Part shown: positions 8,864 to 17,789 of the stretch, one piece after another | Layout of the letters: every line of letters begins with the position of its first letter | How positions within the stretch are numbered: the first letter of the stretch is position 1 | DNA from: Bdellovibrionales bacterium Ga0074139 | GTDB lineage: Bacteria; Bdellovibrionota; Bdellovibrionia; Bdellovibrionales; Bdellovibrionaceae | Direction: 5' to 3' | Assembly (NCBI GenBank): GCA_001464795.1 | Contig: LNEB01000014.1 | Span: forward strand, 310,001-374,000 | Length of the DNA: 64,000 nucleotides | Notes under the pieces: generated by a model | What the model saw: only the letters and a program-made list of their open reading frames with translations | What the model was told of the DNA's origin: nothing | Databases searched by the model: none | Position numbers and translations under genes: made by a program

Positions 8864-9536
8864 AGCCATTGCCATAGATCTTGATGACACTTTAGTCGAT
8901 ACGTCAGGAACCATTGTTCCTATCGCCAGTCAAAATGCTTTTGTGGCCATGCGAAAATGGGGTTTGCAAGATAACTTTCTAGCCTTCGAGCAATTCAGAA
9001 AAATTGGCGCCTTATCCATGAGTCACCAAGTGATTTTTCAAAAAATTGCTGAAACTATGGGGCCCTTAGAAAATGTGCAAGCAGCAGCTCAGGCCGGGAT
9101 TCAAGCCTTTTATCACCCTCCATTACCAGATCCACTTCTTTTGATTCCTGGAGCGCTTGAGAATTTGCAAATCCTTAAAAAAAAATACTCTCTGTTTTTA
9201 GTCACTTCAGGTGCCCCTGATGCACAAAAAGAAAAAGTGAAAAAAGCAGGAATTGAAAAGTATTTTAATGAAATGTATTTTATGGACACCTTCAAAAAAG
9301 AGCGAAAAAAAATAGCTTTCATAAAAATCATGGAAAAATTAAAAATCCAACCCCAGCAACTTCTCTCTTTTGGCAATCGACTGTCCCAAGAGATTCGTGA
9401 TGCTAAGGAACTTTCAGCTAAAACTTGCTACTTCAAATACGGTGAACACCTAGGAGAGCAACCTCAAGATGCACTTGAAGTCCCTGATTATGCCATCGAT
9501 CATCACAATGAATTTATAAGTGCATGTCAGCTTTGA
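8853..9536 (+). CDS. HAD-superfamily hydrolase
   Basis: A 227-residue haloacid-dehalogenase-like phosphatase. Motif I is D-L-D-D-T-L-V-D, motif II is L-V-T-S-G, a Lys lies in the K-K-A-G segment, and motif III is replaced by S-F-G-N-R, where G-D/N-x normally follows. A helical cap lies between motifs I and II. An AAAGGAG site at 8837-8843 sets the start, and the gene overlaps both neighbours (11 and 13 bases), so peptidase, phosphatase and kinase are one operon. The substrate is unknown. Confidence 0.85.
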   Translation: MSFKAIAIDLDDTLVDTSGTIVPIASQNAFVAMRKWGLQDNFLAFEQFRKIGALSMSHQVIFQKIAETMGPLENVQAAAQAGIQAFYHPPLPDPLLLIPGALENLQILKKKYSLFLVTSGAPDAQKEKVKKAGIEKYFNEMYFMDTFKKERKKIAFIKIMEKLKIQPQQLLSFGNRLSQEIRDAKELSAKTCYFKYGEHLGEQPQDALEVPDYAIDHHNEFISACQL

Positions 9537-11335
9537 ACTCTCGCTTTCTTTTCATAGGTGAATGGCCTTCAGCCCTGATTGAAAAGTGGGGCGGGCTGCA
9601 TCTTGTTAACCTGAGCGGTAGCGAAGCCTCAAGACTCACATTTTTAGATGTGGTTATTTCTGATATGACCAATATCGAAAATTCAGACTTTAAAAAGCTT
9701 TATACGGATTGGAAGAAAAAAAATCCCTACATTCAGTTGATTGGTGTTTTAGATCAAAATCTTTCATTAAAGACCATCCACCAGTTTCATCAAAAATTTC
9801 ATTTTAAAAAAATCCTCAATCATCGTGAAGATCCACAATTGGAATCTTTTTTATTGCAATCTTTATCGATGTCTCAGGAGCTGAATCAGATCGAGCAGCT
9901 TTCTTTTCTACAAAATGAACAGTCTGAAAAATTAGAGGCCTTACAAAATGAACTTGAAAATCGAGTGGAAAAAAGAGCCAAATTTTTAAGCGAAACCCGG
10001 CGCAAACTATTTGTGTCCCATGAAAGGATGGAAGCTTTTCAAAGGCTGCTCGTGCAGTTGCCTTCAGCCCAAAGTTTAGAAGATCTTGAAAAGCTTTTGA
10101 ATGAAAACCTTTCACGAGTGTTATCCATTCAGTGGATACGAATTTTGTTTCAACCTGATGACGAAAAATTTTTAATCGATGTCAGAGAAAAATTTGATTA
10201 CGAAGTCCATCGATTGTTTCTTTATGATCAAAACGAAAAAAAGGGCTCACTTTTTTTGATGGGTTCTGAGGCCAAAATTTTTACTAAAGAAGAAACTGAG
10301 TTTTTACAGCAGGTCACCGAATCAGTATCACTCAGAATTGAAGCTTTGCTGGAACTGGATCAACTGAAGCTGATTAAAAAACAATGGCAAAAAACTTTTC
10401 AAGCCCTTTCAGACCCATTACTTCTTATTGATCAGAACTATCAGGTTCTACAATCGAATCGTTCACAGGACGGAGAGCCCACAACCTGTCATCGATTACT
10501 ATTCAATCAAGACTCACCATGTGTAGGGTGTCAGCTAGGTCAAGTTTTTCAGGTTCAGCAAAATAAGCACACATGGGAAGTTCGCGGACAAACCATCGAA
10601 GTTGGAAAAGTTTATGCTCACTTTTACCGAGACGTAACTAATGAAATCGAAATGCAAAAAAGAAGACTTGAGACTTCAAGGTTTGTGGAGTTAGGAACCA
10701 TTAGTAGTTCTCTGGCCCACGAACTCAATAACCCACTAGCTGGATTATTAACTTTTGCACAAATGCTAAGAATGGATCTGAAAGAAGAAGATCCCATTCG
10801 CTCGGATATTCTTGAAATTGAAAAGGCTGTTTTAAAATGCCGAGATATTATTCAAAACCTACTTCTTTACGCTCGTGACCCAAGCTTGGATCCTGTTCAA
10901 TCACTTGACCTCGTGGATCTCATGCAAAAATTTGTTAAGATTTTAGAAATCCCCAGCCGATCCAAAGGCCTCAAAGTAAAAGCACTTCTTAGTGATAAAC
11001 CGATTTTTTTTGAAACCCGACAAACATGGCTGTTAAGCGTATGGAAAAGTTTGGGTCTACTAGCATTACAAGTTGTTGAAGACTCTCGAAAGAAAGATCC
11101 TACAGTCAGAAATGAAATTATTGTTTCATTATCCGAAAGTGCCAGTGTTTTGCAGTGGAACTTAGAAGTGGATACGGATCTCACCGTAGAATCTGAAAGT
11201 GACCCTGTTTTAAACAGTTTCGAGAAAATATTAACCGAATTAGAATGTGAGCTTTCCTTCGAGCGCGTCCATGGTCGAGGGACTCGAGCAAAAATTACCT
11301 TCCGACGAGACTCCCGTCCGGCACGAAAGCCTTAA
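9524..11335 (+). CDS. NtrB-like sensor kinase homologue with degenerate ATP-binding domain
   Basis: 603 residues, no membrane segment. Visible order: an N-terminal receiver-like region (1-120), a coiled coil (about 120-165), a GAF-like region, a PAS-like segment with a Cys cluster (C-H-R-L-L-F then P-C-V-G-C, about residues 320-345), and a clear HisKA domain with phospho-acceptor His399 in L-A-H-E-L-N-N-P. The C-terminal ATPase region should hold N, G1 and G2 boxes. I find no Asn-rich N box and no D-x-G-x-G. Only a late H-G-R-G-T-R-A-K-I-x-F strand remains. It may therefore act as a phosphatase or scaffold, or be phosphorylated in trans. The sigma-54 regulator gene next to it is its likely partner. 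Confidence 0.8.
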   Translation: MSALNSRFLFIGEWPSALIEKWGGLHLVNLSGSEASRLTFLDVVISDMTNIENSDFKKLYTDWKKKNPYIQLIGVLDQNLSLKTIHQFHQKFHFKKILNHREDPQLESFLLQSLSMSQELNQIEQLSFLQNEQSEKLEALQNELENRVEKRAKFLSETRRKLFVSHERMEAFQRLLVQLPSAQSLEDLEKLLNENLSRVLSIQWIRILFQPDDEKFLIDVREKFDYEVHRLFLYDQNEKKGSLFLMGSEAKIFTKEETEFLQQVTESVSLRIEALLELDQLKLIKKQWQKTFQALSDPLLLIDQNYQVLQSNRSQDGEPTTCHRLLFNQDSPCVGCQLGQVFQVQQNKHTWEVRGQTIEVGKVYAHFYRDVTNEIEMQKRRLETSRFVELGTISSSLAHELNNPLAGLLTFAQMLRMDLKEEDPIRSDILEIEKAVLKCRDIIQNLLLYARDPSLDPVQSLDLVDLMQKFVKILEIPSRSKGLKVKALLSDKPIFFETRQTWLLSVWKSLGLLALQVVEDSRKKDPTVRNEIIVSLSESASVLQWNLEVDTDLTVESESDPVLNSFEKILTELECELSFERVHGRGTRAKITFRRDSRPARKP

Positions 11336-11349
11336 TCTGCGCGGTTTTT

Positions 11350-11379
11350 TTGACAGGTCCGTCAAAAGTTACGTATCAT
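11350..11379 (+). promoter_or_regulatory. Sigma-70-type promoter for the sigma-54 response regulator gene
   Basis: TTGACA at 11350-11355 and TATCAT at 11374-11379 are separated by 18 bases and lie 36 bases upstream of the chosen start. A six-base inverted repeat (TTTGAC with GTCAAA, 6-base spacer) overlaps the -35 box and could be an operator. The regulator may thus be expressed separately from the kinase. Confidence 0.55.
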
Positions 11380-11414
11380 TAGAGATGTAAGAACCCACCA
11401 TGGAAGGAAGGTTC

Positions 11415-12824
11415 ATGAAGTCTAACCGTATATTAATTGTTGAGGACGAATCCAGTTTAAGAACAGCTCTGTTCAGAATTTTGGATCGTAAAGGCTACAG
11501 TGTCATCACAGCGAACCGCATTGAAGAAGCCCAAGTGGTGATTCAAGGTGATAGCCAAATTGATATGGCCTTAGTGGATTTGAATTTACCTGACGGCGAC
11601 GGCATGGAATTCATGGACACTCTCAAAAAACAACATCCCAATTGTGAAATCATCATTTTGACTGGGCATGGAAGTATCGAGGCTGCGATCAAGGCCACTC
11701 AAAAAGGCGCTTTTCACTTTGTAACGAAGCCTTTTAATATTGATGAACTGATGAGCTTGGTTGAAAAAGCCATGACTCACAAAAAACTCACTCACGAAAA
11801 TCAACAATTAAAATCAGCTTTAAAGTCTAAACAAAAATTTGATCAAATCATTGGAAATTCCGATGCTATCAGGCATGTCATGGATTTAGTTGAAAGAGTG
11901 GCAGACTCTGATTCTACTGTGCTTGTCACCGGAGAATCAGGAACTGGTAAAGAGCTCATCGCACGTGCCATTCATTTTAGCTCTCCAAGATCCACTGGTC
12001 CCTTCATTCCCATTAACTGCGGCGCCATTCCATCCGAGCTTTTGGAAAGTGAACTTTTTGGACACATCAAAGGAGCATTCACAGGTGCCATATCAAACCG
12101 TGTGGGTCGCTTCGAAATGGCTGACGGTGGAACATTATTTTTAGATGAAATTGGCGATTTAGAACCTAATCTGCAAGTTAAAATTCTAAGAGCGCTTCAA
12201 GAACGATGTTTTGAACCTGTTGGCAGCACAAAAACAGTCCAAGTAAATGTTCGCGTGATCACAGCCACCAATGTGGATCTGGAAAAAGCTGTTTCCAACG
12301 GAACCTTTCGTGAAGATCTTTACTACCGACTCAATGTTATCCCTATACAAATTCCTGCACTCCGAGAGCGAAAGACAGATATTCCGCTTTTATTGAGTCA
12401 TTTCTTAGAATCCTATGGCCGCACAAAAGGCCGTCATTTGACAGGTTTTACAAATGAGGCTTTGGATTGCTTGATCCATTACGCGTGGCCCGGAAACATT
12501 CGAGAGCTTGAAAATTTAGTAGAAAGACTCACGATTCTTAAAGGACAAGGGACAGTCGATGTCCTCGATTTACCTCCTAAGTACCGAGCGCAAAGTGCCC
12601 ACGCCATCGTTCAATCCAGCCACCATGATATCCCCGAAGAGGGACTTGATTTCAATACAGCCGTTGATAACTACGAGAACAATTTGATTATGCGGGCTCT
12701 GGAAAAAACGGGTTGGAACCGAAATCAAGCGGCTGCATTACTCAGGTTGAATCGTACCACCTTGGTGGAAAAAATTAAGAAAAAGGGTCTTAAGCCTCCT
12801 ATGGGCCACGAAGAGAGTCTTTAG
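11415..12824 (+). CDS. Sigma-54-dependent response regulator (NtrC family)
   Basis: About 469 residues in the standard NtrC order. A receiver domain (acidic pair E10-D11, phospho-acceptor D55 in L-V-D-L-N-L-P-D, Lys in T-K-P-F) is followed by a AAA+ domain with Walker A G-E-S-G-T-G-K-E, the sigma-54 contact loop G-A-F-T-G-A and Walker B L-F-L-D-E-I-G. A Fis-type helix-turn-helix closes it ([14 protein letters not shown]). I chose the ATG at 11415 because a strong GGAAGGAAGG precedes it at 11402-11411. The upstream ATG at 11400 has no such site. Target promoters are unknown. Confidence 0.95.
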   Translation: MKSNRILIVEDESSLRTALFRILDRKGYSVITANRIEEAQVVIQGDSQIDMALVDLNLPDGDGMEFMDTLKKQHPNCEIIILTGHGSIEAAIKATQKGAFHFVTKPFNIDELMSLVEKAMTHKKLTHENQQLKSALKSKQKFDQIIGNSDAIRHVMDLVERVADSDSTVLVTGESGTGKELIARAIHFSSPRSTGPFIPINCGAIPSELLESELFGHIKGAFTGAISNRVGRFEMADGGTLFLDEIGDLEPNLQVKILRALQERCFEPVGSTKTVQVNVRVITATNVDLEKAVSNGTFREDLYYRLNVIPIQIPALRERKTDIPLLLSHFLESYGRTKGRHLTGFTNEALDCLIHYAWPGNIRELENLVERLTILKGQGTVDVLDLPPKYRAQSAHAIVQSSHHDIPEEGLDFNTAVDNYENNLIMRALEKTGWNRNQAAALLRLNRTTLVEKIKKKGLKPPMGHEESL

Positions 12825-12832
12825 ACTTGCCA

Positions 12833-12859
12833 ACTCTGTATGAAAAAGTCATACAGAGT
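12833..12859 (+). promoter_or_regulatory. Perfect 11-bp hairpin directly before the phosphoesterase start codon
   Basis: ACTCTGTATGA (12833-12843) and TCATACAGAGT (12849-12859) are perfect inverted repeats around the loop AAAAG. The hairpin ends two bases before the ATG at 12862. No T run follows, so it is not a typical intrinsic terminator. It fills the place where a ribosome binding site should be, so it may block or tune translation, or mark the 3' end of the upstream message. Confidence 0.6.
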
Positions 12860-12861
12860 GC

Positions 12862-13671
12862 ATGAAATTTCGAATCCTCTTTTTGTTTAGTGCACTTGTT
12901 TTAACAAGTTGCCTCGAATTTAAAAATTCCGTTTTTGATACTAACACCTCTATTCAAGGACAATGGAATTCTAAATTCAGTGTCCCTTCTTATAACTTAG
13001 CCGGTGGAGACATCGCTCGCTTCGGAATTTTTTCTGATTCTCACCAGAACTACTCTGACTTAAGCAAAACTCTTCGCCACATGGACCAAATGCAAGTCGA
13101 CTTTGCCGTGTTTACCGGAGATGCCACTGACTTTGGCTCCCGTGATGAGTTTGAAATTTTTCATGCTTTTTTAAAAGATGCCCCCTATCCCACCTACATA
13201 GTTCCCGGTAACCACGACTTAACCACCACAGGTCGTGCACTTTTCAAAAAAATCTACGGGCCTGAAAACCGTGAAATCAACACATCTATTGGAAAAATGA
13301 TTTTTTTTAGCAATAACCCTCTTGAGGTTTTACCCGAGCGTTTAAATTATGATTTTTTGTCCAACGCTGTCACATCAGCCAATCCTGCTGAACCACTTTT
13401 TATTTTTCAGCATCAAGATCCACAAAATCAATTAGGATTTACGACAGCTGATCGCATGCTCTATGATAGTACACTGACCTCCTTTGCTGGCTCTGTGTAT
13501 GTATTCCACGGACATCTGCACAGCTTCAATAAAACTCAAATCGGAGCCAATACTGAAGTTTTTCAAGTCAGTCGGGTTGAAAAAGAACGATGGACAATGG
13601 TGGAAGTCGATAGCTCCGAAGTTCGGGTCTTCCAATGTCAGCGAAAAAATTGTTTGAAGGTTTTTCCATGA
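12862..13671 (+). CDS. Calcineurin-type metallophosphoesterase lipoprotein
   Basis: 269 residues with a lipobox (L-T-S-C) after a short signal peptide. Metallophosphoesterase motifs are in order: F-S-D-S-H (D-x-H), F-T-G-D-A-T-D (G-D-x-x-D), P-G-N-H-D (G-N-H-D), a His in F-Q-H-Q-D and the final G-H-L-H. These ligate two metals in phosphodiesterases and phosphatases. The substrate is unknown, but the location is periplasmic or outer membrane. The stop codon overlaps the next ATG (ATGA), so it is translationally coupled to a barrel-like protein. Confidence 0.88.
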   Translation: MKFRILFLFSALVLTSCLEFKNSVFDTNTSIQGQWNSKFSVPSYNLAGGDIARFGIFSDSHQNYSDLSKTLRHMDQMQVDFAVFTGDATDFGSRDEFEIFHAFLKDAPYPTYIVPGNHDLTTTGRALFKKIYGPENREINTSIGKMIFFSNNPLEVLPERLNYDFLSNAVTSANPAEPLFIFQHQDPQNQLGFTTADRMLYDSTLTSFAGSVYVFHGHLHSFNKTQIGANTEVFQVSRVEKERWTMVEVDSSEVRVFQCQRKNCLKVFP

Positions 13672-14213
13672 AGTTTCTGCTAGCTCTTTTGCTACTGCCC
13701 CTACCCGCTGTTGCTGATTACCAATGGGGCTTTGCAACTGGTTCTTACTTAGGACAAGCACAAATCATAGGAACCTTTGTCAGTGAAAATGAAAAACATG
13801 AATCCAGTTTTTCATTTGGTTACACTTATGATTCCCTCATTGGTGAGATCAAACAATACTCTGTTACTTACTTGTGGTCGGCCTTTGAAGCTCGCCAGCA
13901 AGAAGATAAAAATTATGCTTGGAACCCAATCTTACTTGGAGGTTTCATCACCTATACAGACAATACTTTGTTTTATGTCGATACTGAAGGCCCCTACCCT
14001 CAAGATCGGTACTATGATGTCACTAGTATTCGTTGGGGACTCAGGGTGAGTTCACAAATTCAAAACGTTAAGATTGCAGATCGATTTTATCATTTTTCAA
14101 TAGATGGTTCATTGCTGGAAAGAGCGCTCATTAATTATTTTAATAATCCCGAAGAGTTTGATCTATTTAAATATTATTTTAGCCTTGGCTTTTCTGCTAA
14201 AACTCATTTTTAA
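13668..14213 (+). CDS. Small outer-membrane beta-barrel-like protein
   Basis: About 181 residues from the ATG at 13668, which shares ATGA with the previous stop. An earlier start at 13635 would place residues before the signal peptide and is less likely. A clear signal peptide (P-A-V-A-D) is followed by alternating aromatic/polar strands, ending ...F-S-A-K-T-H-F with a C-terminal Phe as in outer-membrane barrels. No known family is recognised. It converges with the agmatinase-family gene with one base between them. Confidence 0.7.
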   Translation: MKFLLALLLLPLPAVADYQWGFATGSYLGQAQIIGTFVSENEKHESSFSFGYTYDSLIGEIKQYSVTYLWSAFEARQQEDKNYAWNPILLGGFITYTDNTLFYVDTEGPYPQDRYYDVTSIRWGLRVSSQIQNVKIADRFYHFSIDGSLLERALINYFNNPEEFDLFKYYFSLGFSAKTHF

Positions 14214-14214
14214 G

Positions 14215-15150
14215 TTATTTATTTTTTGCCATAATACTTAGCATTTCAAACATCACGTCTACACCCACTAGCGATGTAATCTGTGTGGGATCGTAGGCTG
14301 GACAAATTTCAACAACATCAGCTCCGACTAAATTCTTTACCTTAAGGCCCTGTAGAATTTTTTGAGCTTCATAGGATGTCATTCCTCCTGGAACGGGTGT
14401 GCCCGTACCAGGCGCCACCGAAGGATCTAAACAATCCACATCAAAGCTGATGTAGGTGGGACCGTCATCAAAAGCGGGAAGATCTAAAATAAACTGAGTC
14501 AGTGTTCTTTCACGAATATCATCAACTGTGTAAGTTCTAATTCCGTGGTCTTTTACAAATTTTAAATCTTCTCGGCCAGCAAGGGGACCGCGTAAACCAA
14601 TTTGCAGCATTTTTTTGGGGTCCACTAAACCTTCCACCACAGCATGCCTTGCAAAGGATCCATGATGATACTCACAGTCCCAAGCCGCCGGATAAGTGTC
14701 CAAGTGGGCATCAAAATGAATAAACTGAAGCGGCTTTTGATAATGTTTTTTCAAAGCTCTAAGAACAGGCAGAGTTGTCGAGTGATCCCCGCCGACAGAC
14801 ACAAACTTTTTTTTCTGTGTTAAAATTTCCGAAACAAAACTTTCAATTTTATTATAGGTTTGATTGATATCAATGGGAACCACAGAACAATCACCCACAT
14901 CAGCCACTTTGAGTTTTTCAAAAATAGAAATATCCCGTGACCAATGATAACCACGGCCTAATGAAGACAACTCACGAACTTGACTGGGTGCAAATCGAGC
15001 CCCCGGCCTGTAAGACACACCGCCATCAAAAGGAATTCCAAACAGGGCCACGTCGTAATCTGCATTTAGATCCACCCATGGCAAACGAAAGAAAGTTTTA
15101 ATTTGGGAAAACCTTGGAAATTCTCGACCACTCAAAGGCTTGTAATCCAT
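14215..15150 (-). CDS. Agmatinase / arginase-family ureohydrolase
   Basis: About 311 residues with the two-manganese ureohydrolase signatures: G-G-D-H-S-T, H-F-D-A-H-L-D-T-Y, and S-F-D-V-D-C-L-D-P. The N-terminal Y-R-P-G-A-R-F-A-P motif is the one typical of the SpeB (agmatinase) side of the family, so agmatine to putrescine plus urea is the best guess. Arginase, guanidinobutyrase or formimidoylglutamase activity cannot be excluded. The start is the ATG at 15150, which has GAGG six bases upstream. A longer reading back to 15192 would run into mutY. It is divergent from mutY with only 24 bases between the start codons. Confidence 0.88.
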   Translation of the reverse strand: MDYKPLSGREFPRFSQIKTFFRLPWVDLNADYDVALFGIPFDGGVSYRPGARFAPSQVRELSSLGRGYHWSRDISIFEKLKVADVGDCSVVPIDINQTYNKIESFVSEILTQKKKFVSVGGDHSTTLPVLRALKKHYQKPLQFIHFDAHLDTYPAAWDCEYHHGSFARHAVVEGLVDPKKMLQIGLRGPLAGREDLKFVKDHGIRTYTVDDIRERTLTQFILDLPAFDDGPTYISFDVDCLDPSVAPGTGTPVPGGMTSYEAQKILQGLKVKNLVGADVVEICPAYDPTQITSLVGVDVMFEMLSIMAKNK

Positions 15151-15174
15151 AAAGACCTCAATTAAAAATAAAGA

Positions 15175-16164
15175 GTGAAAAAAGTCGATCACTCAGTTTT
15201 ACAATTGTCTCTGATTTCTTGGTACAAAGACAACCACCGTGATCTACCGTGGCGTCGCACCAAAGATCCCTATGAAATTTGGATTTCTGAAGTGATGCTG
15301 CAACAAACCACTGTGACGGCCGTAAAGCCCTACTACGCTGCTTTTTTAAAAAAGTTTCCAACGGTAAAAGCCTTAGCAAAAGCTCCGCAGAGTCAGGTCC
15401 TCGAAGCATGGGCCGGTCTTGGCTACTACTCTCGTGCTAGAAACCTTCATAAAGCGGCCAAAGTCATTGTTGATCTTAAAGATTTTCCCTGTACCACTGA
15501 AGAATTGCTTGAGCTTCCCGGGTTTGGTCCTTACACCGCCCGGGCTGTGGCGGCTTTTGCCTTCAACGAAAAAGTAGGTGTTCTTGACGGAAATGTTATT
15601 CGTCTGCTCAGTCGGCTGACAGGTCAGGCAGTAGAACACTGGAAACCAGCGGGTCGCGGTGTGTTGCAACAGTTTTCTGATCAGTTAGCGCAAGTGGATG
15701 ATGCTCATACATTGAATCAAGCACTCATCGAACTCGGTGCCACTCTTTGCACTCCCAAAAATCCTCCCTGTATGATTTGCCCCTGGATTAAAAACTGCGA
15801 AGCCTATAAAAAAGATCTTATTGAAAAACTCCCACTTAAAAAACCAAAACAAGAGCAACAGATTTGGATTTGGAGACCACAAGTTTTTGAAAAATCAGGC
15901 GCCATTGGCTTTATTCAAAATGACTATCTTCCATTTTTAAAAGGGCAGTGGATTTTACCTGGAACATCAGAAAAAGTTTCACTTAAACCGAAAAAGTTTA
16001 ATATCGAGCATGGAATTACTAAATACTCGATTTATATCCAAATTCAAAAATCAAAATCAATAAAACCTCCTGTTGATGTTCGGTGGATTAAAATCAGCGA
16101 GATCAAAAAAGTAAACCCCACAAACCTGATCCAAAAAGTTCTTCAGGAAGGACTCAAGCCGTGA
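15175..16164 (+). CDS. mutY: A/G-specific adenine DNA glycosylase
   Basis: Removes adenine mispaired with 8-oxoguanine. It has a GTG start and 329 residues. E-V-M-L-Q-Q-T contains the catalytic Glu, a helix-hairpin-helix lies at L-P-G-F-G-P-Y-T-A, and the catalytic Asp is in V-L-D-G-N-V. The iron-sulphur cluster Cys pattern C-x6-C-x2-C-x5-C follows (C-T-P-K-N-P-P-C-M-I-C-P-W-I-K-N-C). The C-terminal NUDIX-like 8-oxoG reader is present but short. Its stop overlaps the next gene's GTG (GTGA). Confidence 0.95.
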   Translation: MKKVDHSVLQLSLISWYKDNHRDLPWRRTKDPYEIWISEVMLQQTTVTAVKPYYAAFLKKFPTVKALAKAPQSQVLEAWAGLGYYSRARNLHKAAKVIVDLKDFPCTTEELLELPGFGPYTARAVAAFAFNEKVGVLDGNVIRLLSRLTGQAVEHWKPAGRGVLQQFSDQLAQVDDAHTLNQALIELGATLCTPKNPPCMICPWIKNCEAYKKDLIEKLPLKKPKQEQQIWIWRPQVFEKSGAIGFIQNDYLPFLKGQWILPGTSEKVSLKPKKFNIEHGITKYSIYIQIQKSKSIKPPVDVRWIKISEIKKVNPTNLIQKVLQEGLKP

Positions 16165-17123
16165 AACTTATTATCTGTCTTTTTGTTTTTGTTGTTTTAG
16201 GCTGCCAGTCTTTTTCTGAAAAAAAGAATTCTTCTGGTACATCCACTCAGGCAAGTCATAACCCTTTTTTCGAGGGTTGCTCTATGATTGATACAAGTCT
16301 ATCAGAGATTTGGGTTCTACTTTGTAAAAAAGTACCCCACCTTTCCAGGCCTGAACTTTATGAGTACTCGCCGTTATTTAAAACTATCAAGCGACTGACC
16401 TTTCAAGATGGACTTATTTCCGATTATATTGTGGCTGGTGTTGACGATATTATTTACTCTTCGACCTATGATAAATCCAAAGAAAATTTTCTTGCGATTG
16501 CAAAGGGTGCCGTTGCAGGATCAGATCTTTATTTAAAAAAGCGCAGCCAAAATGACTTCATCCGAATATCAAGTGATACGGGATCCTACCAAAATTTATT
16601 TTGGTCAAAAGAAACTCAAAGCCTTTTTTTCACAAAAACCCAAGAAAAAACCAGCCAAGTTCTTCAACTACTACAATTCAAAAATCAAGTCATTCATGCC
16701 ACATCAAAGACTGAGACTTTTTATAGCCCCATGACTATGGACGGAAAAAATTTATTTTGGCTTTCTTGGAATGAATCTACAAAAAAAACATCACTTTTTA
16801 TGAAATCTCTTGGAAGGTCGTCGGCTAAGTCTTTATTTCAGTCGGCAACTCGGCTTTTATTGATTCGACCGTCACAAAAACCCAATGAAATTTGGGTGGC
16901 TTTTTCAACGGGCCTTGGGACTGAACTTTGGAGCTATGGACTTAATGATGCTTGCTGGAAACCTGTATTTCAAAATCAATCACCTTGGATTCGCTTTGCC
17001 AGTTTTGATGAAGATCATCTTTATATAACATCGGGCCAGCAAATCGAAAAAGTTGCAGTTAGCAAAAAAGATTCTAGCTGCTTTCCGCATCCCACAGGTC
17101 TTGGAGTCGAGACTCCACTGTGA
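16161..17123 (+). CDS. Lipoprotein with TolB/PD40-like beta-propeller repeats
   Basis: 320 residues from a GTG that overlaps the mutY stop. A signal peptide with lipobox V-L-G-C is followed by repeated segments of the kind 'x-x-L-F-W-S', 'F-F-T-K' and 'L-F-W-L-S-W', which look like blades of a TolB-type propeller. No catalytic motif is seen. It is probably an envelope lipoprotein with a binding role, with no closer function assignable. Its stop overlaps the following GTG start. Confidence 0.65.
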   Translation: MKLIICLFVFVVLGCQSFSEKKNSSGTSTQASHNPFFEGCSMIDTSLSEIWVLLCKKVPHLSRPELYEYSPLFKTIKRLTFQDGLISDYIVAGVDDIIYSSTYDKSKENFLAIAKGAVAGSDLYLKKRSQNDFIRISSDTGSYQNLFWSKETQSLFFTKTQEKTSQVLQLLQFKNQVIHATSKTETFYSPMTMDGKNLFWLSWNESTKKTSLFMKSLGRSSAKSLFQSATRLLLIRPSQKPNEIWVAFSTGLGTELWSYGLNDACWKPVFQNQSPWIRFASFDEDHLYITSGQQIEKVAVSKKDSSCFPHPTGLGVETPL

Positions 17124-17638
17124 AATCCCTGTTGCTTGTTGTATTCACTTTATCCTCTATTGGCTTATCGGCCCCTTACCCGATGACAGGCTCAAGTGTT
17201 TATCTTAACTCTAAGAAAAATTTATTCCTTCACCCCTTTGGATTTTCTTTTAATTTAGAAAAATCAAAGGCTCAGCTGTTACTCAATCAGAATGATCTCG
17301 AAAAGTGGTCCATTCGATTCTCTGATTCCGAGCAATTTTTCACGATGAGAGTACGGAACTTTTCAACCAGTCAAGACTATGAAAAATCCTTACGAAACTG
17401 GCTTCGTGAGTATCAAAAAAGTGGGCTTAAAATAATACAAGAAAATATCAAGTCTAAACGGCCATCCAAGGGATGGATTCATCTCGAAGACCCTTTGGGG
17501 CGACAAATTCTTCAGTATTTTACATTCGTTAATCTGACTTGGGTCTATTTTGGCTGCGTGGGTAATAAAAATGAAGTCCAAATACTTCATCAAAACTGCG
17601 ATTATTTGAATTCCCAAGTCATTAAACTGACCGAATAA
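17120..17638 (+). CDS. Hypothetical exported protein
   Basis: 172 residues from a GTG overlapping the previous stop (GTGA). An N-terminal signal peptide (L-S-S-I-G-L-S-A) is followed by a mixed alpha/beta mature domain with two late cysteines (F-G-C-V and Q-N-C-D-Y). I do not recognise the family. It is the third member of the mutY operon, and the coupling suggests co-expression with the lipoprotein before it. Confidence 0.65.
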   Translation: MKSLLLVVFTLSSIGLSAPYPMTGSSVYLNSKKNLFLHPFGFSFNLEKSKAQLLLNQNDLEKWSIRFSDSEQFFTMRVRNFSTSQDYEKSLRNWLREYQKSGLKIIQENIKSKRPSKGWIHLEDPLGRQILQYFTFVNLTWVYFGCVGNKNEVQILHQNCDYLNSQVIKLTE

Positions 17639-17639
17639 C

Positions 17640-17669
17640 TTTTGAACATTTCAAAATTGTAATTTTTTT
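17640..17669 (+). terminator. Weak AT-rich terminator candidate
   Basis: TTTTGAA and TTCAAAA form a seven-base stem with a three-base loop right after the stop codon, and a run of seven T follows six bases later. The stem is AT-rich, so its strength is doubtful. Confidence 0.3.
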
Positions 17670-17789
17670 CTGTCAATCAGCTTCAGGCTTGATTCTGAAC
17701 TAATTGCAAGAACAGCAGCCTCAAACCTAACAGGTTTTATTTCAGCTAGGTCTCAACCTTGTATTAGCCTCAACCAGGCGGAGGAAATT

